In this document: positions 13,923 to 22,045 of the stretch, in pieces
Layout of the letters: every line of letters begins with the position of its first letter
Position numbering within the stretch: position 1 is the first letter of the stretch
Assembly (NCBI GenBank): GCA_030917685.1
Contig: JAUPUG010000038.1
Coordinates: 1 to 32,759, forward strand
DNA length: 32,759 nt
Direction: 5' to 3'
DNA from: Patescibacteria group bacterium
Lineage (GTDB): Bacteria; Patescibacteriota; Minisyncoccia; Phycocordibacterales; CAIZLB01
Made by a program: the position numbers and the translations under genes
Notes under the pieces: generated by a model
The model's database searches: none
What the model was told of the DNA's origin: nothing
What the model saw: the letters and a program-made list of their open reading frames with translations, nothing else

Positions 13923-15413
13923 ATGAAACAAAAAGAATATATAGAACCTTCGCCAGTTAGGCATACAGGAACGGAGAGTGCCATAGCTGCACAAGCACCG
14001 CATTATAAAAAAACTCACCAAGTAGACCTCTTGCGGTTTATAACAGCAGGTAGTGTAGATGATGGAAAAAGTACACTCATAGGGCGACTGATGTACGATA
14101 CAAAATCAATATTTGAAGATCAGCTTAAAGCAATAGAAGCTTCTAGTAAAAAGCGTGGAGATGCACAAGTAGATCTTGCACTTCTGACCGACGGGCTTAA
14201 AGCTGAGCGTGAACAGGGTATTACTATCGATGTAGCATATAGATATTTTTCTACACCAAATAGAAAATTTATTATGGCAGACACTCCAGGACATATTGAA
14301 TATACACGTAACATGTTCACTGGTGCATCAACTGCTGATGCTGTAATTATTTTAATAGATGCACGACATGGAGTTATTGAGCAAACGCGAAGACATACTT
14401 TTATAGCTACGTTGCTCGGTATTCGTCACATCATCGTTGCTATCAACAAGATGGACTTAGTAGATTTTGATCAAAAAATTTTTGAAAAAATAAAAGAGGA
14501 ATATCAAACTTTGATAGCTTCGACGCTGTCTGGTTCAACGTCAAAAAATAAACACGAACTTCATTTCATTCCAATAAGTGCATTGCGTGGTGATAATGTA
14601 GTAGATATTTCAAAACACACACCATGGTATAAAGGCGATACGATTTTGGAGACTTTAGAAAATGTGGATGTGCATTCAGGTGTAAATGTAAATCAACACT
14701 CGCTGGCAGCAGACGCGAACCCTGTGTCTCTCGGTAGATTTCCAGTGCAGAGAGTAATACGTCCGCAGTCAGCTGAGTTCCCAGATTTTCGAGGTTATGC
14801 AGGGCGGGTCGAGGGTGGAGTATTTCGTCCTGGCGATTCGGTTGTGATATTTCCCTCAGATCAAAAGACGCGAATCGATAAGATATATAAATATAAAAAT
14901 GAGCCCACTGAAGCAGTATCTTCCGATTCGATTGTAATGACTCTAGTGGATGATATTGATATTAGCAGAGGGGATATGATAGTTCAGGATTATTTACAAA
15001 AATCTGCGCGACAACCTATACACCAGATACATCAACCTATACACCAGTATGCATATCAATCTTTGCCTCAAGTAAGTAATGAGCTGAATGTATTAGTGAA
15101 TTGGTTCAGTGCTACCAACTTGCAAATAGATAGGCTGTATATATTGAGACATACAACACTTGAAACAAAAGCAGTTGTGAAGTCAATTGAATACAAAATA
15201 GATATTCAGACACTTACGCCGATACATACCATGGAAAACAGAGTCGGCACCGATATTGATGTAAAAATTGGGAAAAACGATATCGCGCGGATACAAATAA
15301 AAACTGCAAAGCCATTATATTTTGATTTATTTTCTCAAAATAAAGTTACCGGTTCGATATTACTCATTGATTCGTATACAAATGAGACAGTGGCGGCTGG
15401 TGTTGTTGTGTAG
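13923..15413 (+). CDS. cysN: Sulfate adenylyltransferase subunit 1 (GTPase, CysN)
   Basis: This EF-Tu-like GTPase activates CysD. G1 is GSVDDGKSTLIGRL (43-56), the switch I region EREQGITIDVAYRYF (~96-109), G3 ADTPGH (119-124) and G4 NKMD (175-178). Beta-barrel domains II and III follow (GFPDFRGYAGRV-like text, exactly FPDFRGYAGRVEGG). No APS kinase domain is fused at the C-terminus. A His/Gln-rich tandem insertion (QPIHQIHQPIHQYAYQ, DNA repeat near 15012-15055) sits between domains II and III and is unusual. At 496 aa it is slightly longer than E. coli CysN. Confidence 0.95.
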   Translation: MKQKEYIEPSPVRHTGTESAIAAQAPHYKKTHQVDLLRFITAGSVDDGKSTLIGRLMYDTKSIFEDQLKAIEASSKKRGDAQVDLALLTDGLKAEREQGITIDVAYRYFSTPNRKFIMADTPGHIEYTRNMFTGASTADAVIILIDARHGVIEQTRRHTFIATLLGIRHIIVAINKMDLVDFDQKIFEKIKEEYQTLIASTLSGSTSKNKHELHFIPISALRGDNVVDISKHTPWYKGDTILETLENVDVHSGVNVNQHSLAADANPVSLGRFPVQRVIRPQSAEFPDFRGYAGRVEGGVFRPGDSVVIFPSDQKTRIDKIYKYKNEPTEAVSSDSIVMTLVDDIDISRGDMIVQDYLQKSARQPIHQIHQPIHQYAYQSLPQVSNELNVLVNWFSATNLQIDRLYILRHTTLETKAVVKSIEYKIDIQTLTPIHTMENRVGTDIDVKIGKNDIARIQIKTAKPLYFDLFSQNKVTGSILLIDSYTNETVAAGVVV

Positions 15414-15577
15414 AGATCTTATTGTGATGTCTATATTTCAGGTCATCCATCTTGTCTATTGGCGAATTAATTCTTCACACATCCTTCATATTTGCAGATA
15501 TATAGTAGTGTTATACTAAAGTAGTAATACAGTAAAAAAAGACTTACAAATAATATAACTCATAACATATACATAAT

Positions 15578-16054
15578 ATGCAAAAAAATAAAGTAATCGC
15601 GATTGCAGTTCTAATGCTCATAATCGGACTCGTGCTTGGCTCTGTATTAGATAATAAAATGGATAAGAAAGGTAAATATGGATATGGTAAAGACCGCGGA
15701 GGCCAGATGATGAATAAAGGTGAATTTGCGGGCGATATGAAAGGTGGTCATCAAATGGGTTCACATATGATGCCAAACGGAGAAATGATGAGCAATGGTA
15801 CAGAGAGTATGAGTATGGCAGATATGATGCAGAGTATGAATGCTGAGCTACAAGGAAAAACTGGTGATGCATTTGATCAGGCTTTTCTTTCTGAAATGAT
15901 TATTCATCATCAAGGTGCTGTGGAGATGGCGCAGCTTGCACTGACAAATGCAAAACATCAGGAAATTAAGGATCTAGCTAAAGCTATAATCGCGGCACAG
16001 AACAAGGAAATTGCAGATATGAAAGGGTGGATGAAAGAATGGTATCAGAAGTAG
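15578..16054 (+). CDS. DUF305 (CopM-like) membrane-anchored metal-binding protein
   Basis: An N-terminal membrane helix (residues 6-24) precedes a Met/His/Gly-rich stretch (~40-86) with motifs such as GGHQMGSHMMPNGEMM. The DUF305 four-helix part (~95-158) contains MIIHHQGAVEMAQLAL, the family's HH signature, and IIAAQNKEIADMKGWM. DUF305 proteins include periplasmic copper-binding chaperones, so copper or silver binding outside the membrane is a fair inference. It stands alone. Ends in TAG. Confidence 0.88.
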   Translation: MQKNKVIAIAVLMLIIGLVLGSVLDNKMDKKGKYGYGKDRGGQMMNKGEFAGDMKGGHQMGSHMMPNGEMMSNGTESMSMADMMQSMNAELQGKTGDAFDQAFLSEMIIHHQGAVEMAQLALTNAKHQEIKDLAKAIIAAQNKEIADMKGWMKEWYQK

Positions 16055-16112
16055 TTATTTGTTGATTTTTCTCGATTTTAAAATTTAGTCAAAATCTCTA
16101 GATTGGTTGCAT

Positions 16113-16140
16113 TTTACAACCTTATATAAAAGTGTATTAT
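16113..16140 (+). promoter_or_regulatory. Promoter for the gene at 16225
   Basis: TTTACA (16113-16118) and TATTAT (16135-16140) are 16 nt apart. The predicted leader is ~75 nt and holds a small hairpin GATTC/GAATC and a real Shine-Dalgarno sequence. Confidence 0.45.
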
Positions 16141-16224
16141 CCTAGCTAGATTCATCTGCGAATCGAAATATCATTTTGTGTTCAGAAAATAAACATTAAC
16201 TTAAACAAAAGAAAGGACGAGCCA

Positions 16225-16818
16225 GTGAACAGTACTATACAAGAAAATACAAGTGTTACCTCAGAAAACATCATTCTAATCCAGAGGCTTCTAAAACAGG
16301 GTGAGGGTGGAATTCTGACTGTTGATTTGTTTTGGGAGTCTGATCCGTCTCATGGTTGCCATATGTATCTGTATAATCGGGCTGAGATCGAGCAGGTAGA
16401 TGGTAATGGCCCCGCAAGGTGGACTATTTCCACCGAAAGAGGAACTAAGAAAGTTGAAGGTGCAGACTATCAAACAGGCTGGGAGCATGACAGATGGTAC
16501 ACGTTTCGACCTCGCAGGATCGGAGAGGAAACTTTTCCAAATAAGATACTCGCTGATGAAAAGATTGCCTTCTTTCTTGGAATGCATAGCACCACACAGA
16601 AAGGTTTTGGTTTTACTGACCACAATCTGGCAATCTATATCCCCAATGTTGGTGGAAATCGTGAGCATGCTGTGCGGCAAGGATTGATGCATATCATCGA
16701 TGAAGTGCTTAAGATGCGTGCTGATATTGCTGACTCAGAATTCGATGAGCTCTGGCGGTATATCAGTCAAGATCTGAAAGATGGAAAAGCAGTCCTTGCG
16801 AGTCTTATTGGGTGTTAA
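16225..16818 (+). CDS. Unrecognised soluble protein, GTG start with Shine-Dalgarno
   Basis: The 197-aa protein is soluble and of no family I recognise. It is rich in Trp and aromatic residues in the middle (GWEHDRWYTFRPRR). The GTG start is chosen because AAAGGA lies 7 nt before it (about 16212-16217), one of the few clear ribosome binding sites in the window. With a long 5' leader, its expression signals differ from its neighbours, which hints at recent acquisition. A strong terminator follows, so it is monocistronic. Ends in TAA. Confidence 0.7.
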   Translation: MNSTIQENTSVTSENIILIQRLLKQGEGGILTVDLFWESDPSHGCHMYLYNRAEIEQVDGNGPARWTISTERGTKKVEGADYQTGWEHDRWYTFRPRRIGEETFPNKILADEKIAFFLGMHSTTQKGFGFTDHNLAIYIPNVGGNREHAVRQGLMHIIDEVLKMRADIADSEFDELWRYISQDLKDGKAVLASLIGC

Positions 16819-16856
16819 CTCACTGAGTGCCCTGAGGTTTTGTTAGTCTATCTGTT

Positions 16857-16895
16857 AACCCGATAGTGTTCTTCATTGAATGCTGTCGGGTTTTT
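16857..16895 (+). terminator. Intrinsic terminator
   Basis: A 10-bp stem AACCCGATAG/CTGTCGGGTT with one G-T pair (16857-16866 with 16883-16892) is followed by a T-run. It closes the gene ending at 16818. Confidence 0.85.
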
Positions 16896-16898
16896 GTT

Positions 16899-16907
16899 TG
16901 ATATACT
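16899..16907 (+). promoter_or_regulatory. Extended -10 promoter for the NADAR gene
   Basis: TGATATACT (TATACT at 16902-16907) ends 10 nt before the ATG at 16918, so the leader would be only a few nucleotides. It overlaps the tail of the preceding terminator. Confidence 0.5.
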
Positions 16908-16917
16908 TATTTTGCAG

Positions 16918-17496
16918 ATGACATTTAAACTCCTCTACAACGAAATAGGTCCACTTGGTACACCATATCAAAAAGGAGATTGGAAAAAGTTTGCCATACA
17001 TATTGATACGGAGGTAAAAGGATTTTTTGGTGACTATCAGTTTTTGAGTAATTTTTGGCCGTGCCACGTGACCCTTGATGGCGTCTCGTACAAAAGTGTA
17101 GAGCTCGCATATCAAGCATCAAAGTGGAAAGCGGGTACAGACCGTGAATATTTTACAAACTGCACCAGTCTTCAGTCTATCGAATACAATAGAACTCACA
17201 CTGGATCCAGTGCCAGTGCGGGTGTTGACGGCGGTGCTCATGTAAGTGCTCCAAATGGATATACCCCTGACGAGTGGAATGCAGTTAAAGTTTCAATTAT
17301 GCGATCTCTCCTTGAACAGAAGTTTGATAGAGAGATGAATCCAGAGCTCTACGCACAACTGTTGGCGACTGGTACAAAACACCTAGAGGAAATGAATTGG
17401 TGGGGTGACACCTTCTGGGGTACTGATAAGGAGGGGAAGGGTGACAATATGCTGGGGAGGTTGTTGATGGAGGTTAGAGATAGGTCGGATCAATAG
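16918..17496 (+). CDS. NADAR (YbiA-like) N-glycosidase family protein
   Basis: I chose the ATG at 16918 (MTFKLLYNEIG), since an upstream in-frame ATG at 16876 lies inside the terminator. The family pattern is clear: FFGDYQFLSNFWPCHVTLDG, SVELAYQASKW, IMRSLLEQKFDREM, LLATGTKHLEEMNWWGDTFWG, and NMLGRLLMEVR. NADAR proteins cleave N-glycosidic bonds: YbiA-type members act on riboflavin-pathway intermediates, and others remove ADP-ribose from guanine in DNA. Between ~105 and ~125 a Gly/Ser/Ala-rich insertion (THTGSSASAGVDGGAH) replaces the usual short loop. Its place next to Mrr and the type I system suggests a defence role. Ends in TAG. Confidence 0.85.
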   Translation: MTFKLLYNEIGPLGTPYQKGDWKKFAIHIDTEVKGFFGDYQFLSNFWPCHVTLDGVSYKSVELAYQASKWKAGTDREYFTNCTSLQSIEYNRTHTGSSASAGVDGGAHVSAPNGYTPDEWNAVKVSIMRSLLEQKFDREMNPELYAQLLATGTKHLEEMNWWGDTFWGTDKEGKGDNMLGRLLMEVRDRSDQ

Positions 17497-17530
17497 ATCA
17501 TCGCATAGACGGACAGTATAGTTCTATAGT

Positions 17531-17559
17531 TTGTAAAAGTACACACATTGGTCTACACT
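17531..17559 (+). promoter_or_regulatory. Promoter for mrr
   Basis: TTGTAA (17531-17536), a 17-nt spacer and TACACT (17554-17559) end 9 nt before the ATG at 17569. Confidence 0.5.
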
Positions 17560-17568
17560 TGATGTATT

Positions 17569-18462
17569 ATGGCAATTCCAAAATTTGATGAGACAATGCT
17601 TCCTATATTAAGAGTTTTGAGTGATGGTAAACCAAGACAATTAATAGAGGTTTCTGGAATCCTGGAAAATGAATTCGGAGTAACGGATGAGGAGAGAGAA
17701 CAGACTGTTTCAAATGGGTATACAAAGTTCTATGACAGAGTCTCATGGGGAAGAACGTATTTAAAGAAAGCTGGATTAATAGTGCAAGAATCGCGAGGGT
17801 CAGATGTTTGTATAACAGAGGAGGGTTTAAAAATTATAAATGCAAAAATCGATAAAATGGATATAGATTTTCTTAAAAGATATCCATCTTTTATGTTGTT
17901 TGTAGACGGAGGAACTAAAACGCCCGAAGAGATAAATAATACTTTGTCAGGAAATCTCTCACCTCAAGACATGATTGATCAGGGTTTTGCAAGATTCTCG
18001 AATACCCTCAAGAGTGATCTTTTGGAAAAACTGCAGAGTACAAATCCATATTTCTTCGAAAGAGTTGCATTGATACTCTTCCAAAAAATGGGTTATGGTG
18101 ATTTTCAAGAAACTTCAAAATCGGGCGATGGAGGAATTGACGGAGTTATTAGTCAGGATAAGTTAGGTCTAGAGAAAATCTATATTCAAGCAAAGAGATT
18201 TGCGAGTACAAATAAAGTTAGAGAGCCAGAAATTAGAAACTTTATTGGCGCAATGAGTGGAGATGTAAGTAAGGGAATTTTTGTCACGACTTCATCTTTT
18301 GATGAATCTGCAGTACAGAAGGCTAAGAATGCAAGTCATAAGATTGTATTAATTGATGGCGATGCACTCACAGATTTAATGATTAAATATGGAGTAGGTG
18401 TTCAAACTGCCTCAGTCTATGAATTGAAAGAGATCGATACTGACTTTTTCGAAGTATCCTAA
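17569..18462 (+). CDS. mrr: Mrr-like type IV restriction endonuclease
   Basis: The N-terminal winged-helix Mrr_N-type domain covers ~1-95 (PILRVLSDGKPRQLIEVS, SWGRTYLKKAGLI). The C-terminal Mrr_cat domain covers ~155-285: PYFFERVALILFQKMGYGD, SGDGGIDGVI and IYIQAKR. The PD-(D/E)XK residues are Asp191, Gln207 and Lys209, the D-QxK form normal for Mrr. Later, VSKGIFVTTSSFDESA and IVLIDGDALTDLM complete the fold. Such enzymes cut foreign DNA carrying methylated bases. It has its own promoter just upstream of the type I genes; the resident methyltransferase must not make a mark that Mrr recognises. Confidence 0.92.
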   Translation: MAIPKFDETMLPILRVLSDGKPRQLIEVSGILENEFGVTDEEREQTVSNGYTKFYDRVSWGRTYLKKAGLIVQESRGSDVCITEEGLKIINAKIDKMDIDFLKRYPSFMLFVDGGTKTPEEINNTLSGNLSPQDMIDQGFARFSNTLKSDLLEKLQSTNPYFFERVALILFQKMGYGDFQETSKSGDGGIDGVISQDKLGLEKIYIQAKRFASTNKVREPEIRNFIGAMSGDVSKGIFVTTSSFDESAVQKAKNASHKIVLIDGDALTDLMIKYGVGVQTASVYELKEIDTDFFEVS

Positions 18463-18488
18463 AATCTAGCCAAAATGCATATAAAATA

Positions 18489-18497
18489 TGCTAAAAT
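18489..18497 (+). promoter_or_regulatory. Extended -10 promoter for hsdM
   Basis: TGCTAAAAT (TAAAAT at 18492-18497) ends 9 nt before the ATG at 18507. Confidence 0.5.
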
Positions 18498-18506
18498 ACC
18501 CTACAC

Positions 18507-19973
18507 ATGTTCGAACAAGCCTTTAAAAATATAGATGATTCTCTGCGGAAAGATGCCGGTTCATCAAGCGAACTCGACTATATCGAGCAGACTTCATGGA
18601 TACTCTTTTTGAAGTATTTGGATGATTTGGAGAAAGATAGAGCTATCTCTGCAAAGCTAGCTGGTAAAAAATACCAATATGTACTACCCGAGGAATTGCG
18701 ATGGGAGACTTGGGCGTGTCCAAAAAACGCAGAAGGGAAGCTTGATCATACAAAAGCTCAAAATGGTGAAGACTTGAAAGATTTTGTTGATCAGAAGCTT
18801 TTTCCTACTCTCAAGAAGTTCAAAGTAGATGCAGAACATGCTGATACTATCGAATACAAGATTGGAGAGATTTTTAGTGAATTGAAAAATAAGATTCAAA
18901 GTGGATATACAATTCGAAATGTTTTAAATATTATCGACAAAATGCACTTTCGTTCGCAAGAAGAAAAGCATGAACTCTCACATCTTTATGAAGGAAAGAT
19001 CAAAAACATGGGTAATGCTGGTAAAAATGGAGGTGAGTACTATACTCCGCGTCCACTCATTAAAACTATTGTACAAGTAGTTGGTCCAAAGATCGGCGAT
19101 ACTATATATGACGGTGCTGTAGGCTCTGCGGGTTTTCTTGTAGAAGCTTTTGAGTATCTCAAAATGAGCAAGGGAAGTATTGAGAAACTTTCTGTAAAAG
19201 AAATGAATACTCTACAAAAAGAGACCTTCTATGGAAAAGAGAAAAAGTCTCTTGCGTACATCATTGGTATTATGAATATGATCTTGCATGGTATCGATGC
19301 ACCAAATATTATTCATACAAATACGCTGGGTGAAAACTTGATGGATATTCAAGAGAAAGATAGATACTCTGTAGTGCTCGCAAACCCGCCTTTTGGAGGT
19401 AAAGAACATACAGAGGTACAACAAAACTTTCCTATAAAAACAGGAGAGACTGCTTCATTGTTCTTGCAGCATTTTATAAAAATCCTCAAAGCAGGAGGAA
19501 AAGCTGGTGTGGTTATTAAAAATACTTTTCTCTCAAATACTGATAATGCATCTGTGGCTCTTCGAAAGCTTTTGCTTGAAAGTTGTAATCTTCATACAGT
19601 CCTCGATCTCCCAGGAGGAACTTTTACAGGTGCAGGGGTAAAGACTGTTGTACTTTTTTTCGAAAAAGGAAAAACGACAAAGAAAGTGTGGTTCTATCAG
19701 CTCAATCTCGATAGAAATCTCGGCAGAACTAATCCACTCAATGAAAAAGATTTGGCTGATTTCATAACTCTTCAAAAGACTAAGGCTGACTCTGAAAATT
19801 CATGGTCGGTGGATGTTTCGACTATTGATCAGAATACATTTGACCTTTCGGTAAAGAATCCAAACAAAGGTGGGGAAGTGAAGCTTCGTGAGCCGAAGGA
19901 TATTTTGAAGGAGATTTCTGAATTAGATAAAGAAAGTATAGAAATATTATCAGTAATAAAATCTATTATATAA
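18507..19973 (+). CDS. hsdM: Type I restriction-modification DNA methyltransferase subunit (HsdM)
   Basis: This N6-adenine methyltransferase has an N-terminal helical HsdM_N domain (~1-140). GEYYTPRPLIKTIV (~176-189) precedes SAM motif I, YDGAVGSAGFLVEA (201-214), a common type I variant of DPxxGxGGF. Catalytic motif IV is NPPF at 293-296. With HsdS it methylates host DNA, and with HsdR it restricts unmodified DNA. At 488 aa it is of usual length. It is the first gene of a tightly packed unit with the two small genes and hsdS. Confidence 0.95.
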   Translation: MFEQAFKNIDDSLRKDAGSSSELDYIEQTSWILFLKYLDDLEKDRAISAKLAGKKYQYVLPEELRWETWACPKNAEGKLDHTKAQNGEDLKDFVDQKLFPTLKKFKVDAEHADTIEYKIGEIFSELKNKIQSGYTIRNVLNIIDKMHFRSQEEKHELSHLYEGKIKNMGNAGKNGGEYYTPRPLIKTIVQVVGPKIGDTIYDGAVGSAGFLVEAFEYLKMSKGSIEKLSVKEMNTLQKETFYGKEKKSLAYIIGIMNMILHGIDAPNIIHTNTLGENLMDIQEKDRYSVVLANPPFGGKEHTEVQQNFPIKTGETASLFLQHFIKILKAGGKAGVVIKNTFLSNTDNASVALRKLLLESCNLHTVLDLPGGTFTGAGVKTVVLFFEKGKTTKKVWFYQLNLDRNLGRTNPLNEKDLADFITLQKTKADSENSWSVDVSTIDQNTFDLSVKNPNKGGEVKLREPKDILKEISELDKESIEILSVIKSII

Positions 19974-19977
19974 AAAT

Positions 19978-20235
19978 ATGAACGGCATAAAATTTTCAGA
20001 TATAAAGACAGAGTTGCAGGCTGCCTTAGGTGAAAAATTAAAACAGACCCCAATTCTCGGGGAGGCCGGTTTTACGTTGATTGATGGTTTTATGACCTTG
20101 TCACTTAACGGTGAGTTATCAAACAATTTAATCATTGGTGGTCCAAGCATTCCTACTGTTGGAATTGTCGGTAACACGTCTGGTCGAATCTATACTTTTG
20201 CCTTGAAGGTTATTCTTCCTAATATTAAGATTTAA
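19978..20235 (+). CDS. Small unknown protein inside the type I operon
   Basis: The 85-aa product is of no recognised family. It starts 4 nt after hsdM stops and ends 1 nt before the next gene, so it is surely co-transcribed. It is probably alpha then beta: a helix (FSDIKTELQAALGEKL) is followed by short hydrophobic strands with many Gly (LIIGGPSIPTVGIVGNTSG). There is no signal peptide. The Gly-rich C-terminal half could fold as a small beta-sandwich. Function unknown. Confidence 0.7.
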   Translation: MNGIKFSDIKTELQAALGEKLKQTPILGEAGFTLIDGFMTLSLNGELSNNLIIGGPSIPTVGIVGNTSGRIYTFALKVILPNIKI

Positions 20236-20236
20236 T

Positions 20237-20767
20237 ATGAATGAAAATACTACAGAGGTATCATCAGATGTAAACGCTAAGCCTGCTGATTCTTCACAAA
20301 TTAGTGAAAATTTAGCTATTCAGAATACCGTAAATACCGAAACTTTTGATAATTTAAAGAAAGAAGTATTACAACTTAAAGATGATTTTAATAATGAAAA
20401 AAATAAAATTGTCTCGCTTAAAACAGATTTTGAAAAAAGTAAATTTGATCTAATTACGCTCATTGGTATTTTTGTAGGTTTAATTACTTATTTAGGTCTA
20501 GAAATTCAGGTGTTTAAAACTATTAACAATCCACTTTTAATCATTGGTGTATCAGTATTTTTTATCGCCTCGATCTTATTATTCATTCTCGGTATAAATT
20601 CAGTAATGAAGAAGATGGAGTCACTCACATGGAGAGATTTTAATAATCCTCTATACGTTATACTCACAGTTTTATTAATTATATCTATATTTTTTATTCT
20701 TATTGGTTATAAAGACTATTCAAATAGTAATCTCAATATTCACTATATAAGCAATTATGAAAACTAA
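20237..20767 (+). CDS. Coiled-coil membrane protein inside the type I operon
   Basis: The 176-aa product is of no recognised family. A polar N-terminus is followed by a coiled coil (~35-76, NLKKEVLQLKDDF, KIVSLKTDFEKSK). Three hydrophobic segments come next (~79-99, 107-127, 144-162). Its last 11 nt overlap hsdS, implying translational coupling. A membrane protein is not part of a classical type I system. It may be an added effector or tether, comparable in outline to membrane components of other phage-defence loci; that is inference only. Confidence 0.75.
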   Translation: MNENTTEVSSDVNAKPADSSQISENLAIQNTVNTETFDNLKKEVLQLKDDFNNEKNKIVSLKTDFEKSKFDLITLIGIFVGLITYLGLEIQVFKTINNPLLIIGVSVFFIASILLFILGINSVMKKMESLTWRDFNNPLYVILTVLLIISIFFILIGYKDYSNSNLNIHYISNYEN

Positions 20768-21968
20768 CTGGCAAACGAAAAAACTTGGAGAAGTTTGCGA
20801 GATTGTAAACGGCTCAACCCCATTGAGAAGTAATAAGGATTTTTGGGAGGGCGGTAATATTGATTGGTTTACAATTGAGGATATTAGGAAGCAGGGGAGA
20901 GTTATAAGGATTACTGAACAAAAAATTACTCAAAGAGCATTGAAAAAGATGGGTGATAGATTATTGCCGCCTGAGTCGGTATTGTTGTGCTGTACTGCAT
21001 CGGTGGGAGAATATGCCATAACAAAGGTACCTCTCGTAACAAATCAGCAATTCAATGGTTTGGTTATAAAAGATTCTAGAATTCTTAACCCTATGTTTTT
21101 GTTTTATTTTTCCTCAATGCTTAAGGATCATCTCCTGACACTTAGTGGCAAAGCTACAATTGATTTTATTCCTATAAGTAGATTGAAGAATATTGATATA
21201 AACTATCCTCAAATCTCTGAACAAAAGAGAATAGTCAAAATCCTAGATGAAACTTTTAAAAAAATTGAAAGAATAAAGAAGAATTTAGAAGCAAATCGGA
21301 GCAGTTCTATAGAGTTTTTTGACTCCTATTTGCAGGATGTGTTAAAAATGAATGCAAAAAAATGGAAAAGTTCAATTTTGAAGGAGTTGTCCATCAAAAT
21401 AGGGAGTGGGGCCACCCCTAGAGGAGGAAAGGATTCTTATACCAATGAAGGCACTTCTCTTGTTAGGAGTATGAATGTGCACGATAGATTTTTTAAAGAA
21501 AAGAATCTTGCTTACATAAACGAAAAACAAGCTAAGGATCTATCGAATGTTACTCTTGAAGAGAATGATGTGCTTGTAAATATTACAGGTGCATCAGTCG
21601 CGAGGTCGTGTGTATTTCCTGGAAAGTATTTGCCAGCAAGAGTCAATCAGCACGTATCAATCATCAGAGTGGATCAAGATGTGATTGATCCAAAATTCTT
21701 AAACTTCCTTTTAACTTCTAATTTTTATAAAAAGCAACTCCTTGCTACAGGTGAGCAAGGATCGACTCGACAAGCAATAACTAAATCGCAGCTAGAGTGT
21801 TTTGAGGTTGAATACCCATCTCTGGTAGAACAAAAATCCATCGTCAAAAAACTAGACGCCCTCTCAGAAAAAACTAAAAAACTAGAAGAAATCTACAAGA
21901 GAAAACTCCAGAATATAGATGAGCTTAAAAAGTCTATTTTGCAGAAGGCTTTTAATGGGAAGCTATAG
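20757..21968 (+). CDS. hsdS: Type I restriction-modification specificity subunit (HsdS)
   Basis: HsdS recognises the bipartite DNA target. Two target-recognition domains are visible, ~1-150 (WQTKKLGEVCEIVNGSTP) and ~198-345 (WKSSILKELSIKIGSGATP). Each is followed by a conserved helical spacer: ISEQKRIVKILDETFKKIER near 160 and LVEQKSIVKKLDALSEKTKKL near 358. The ending LKKSILQKAFNGKL is typical. It starts within the end of the preceding gene. Its TAG stop lies inside the left arm of the inverted repeat that carries the fic promoter. Confidence 0.95.
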   Translation: MKTNWQTKKLGEVCEIVNGSTPLRSNKDFWEGGNIDWFTIEDIRKQGRVIRITEQKITQRALKKMGDRLLPPESVLLCCTASVGEYAITKVPLVTNQQFNGLVIKDSRILNPMFLFYFSSMLKDHLLTLSGKATIDFIPISRLKNIDINYPQISEQKRIVKILDETFKKIERIKKNLEANRSSSIEFFDSYLQDVLKMNAKKWKSSILKELSIKIGSGATPRGGKDSYTNEGTSLVRSMNVHDRFFKEKNLAYINEKQAKDLSNVTLEENDVLVNITGASVARSCVFPGKYLPARVNQHVSIIRVDQDVIDPKFLNFLLTSNFYKKQLLATGEQGSTRQAITKSQLECFEVEYPSLVEQKSIVKKLDALSEKTKKLEEIYKRKLQNIDELKKSILQKAFNGKL

Positions 21969-22045
21969 GTTTGTATACATCTCTTGACTCAATGTATACA
22001 AACCTATATACTTTCTATACATTCAAAAAAAGATGTATACAAACC
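21964..22045 (+). promoter_or_regulatory. fic promoter embedded in a long inverted repeat plus a third half-site
   Basis: Perfect 17-bp arms TATAGGTTTGTATACAT (21964-21980) and ATGTATACAAACCTATA (21992-22008) flank an 11-nt spacer. The -35 TTGACT (21984-21989) lies in the spacer, and the -10 TATACT (22007-22012), 17 nt away, overlaps the right arm. A third copy, ATGTATACAAACC (22033-22045), covers the fic start codon. A repressor bound here would shut the promoter. The winged helix at the end of Fic is the obvious candidate. Confidence 0.75.

Noticed and set aside
16876-16917. Earlier ATG for the NADAR gene
   Set aside because: It lies inside the terminator hairpin of the previous gene and upstream of the predicted promoter.
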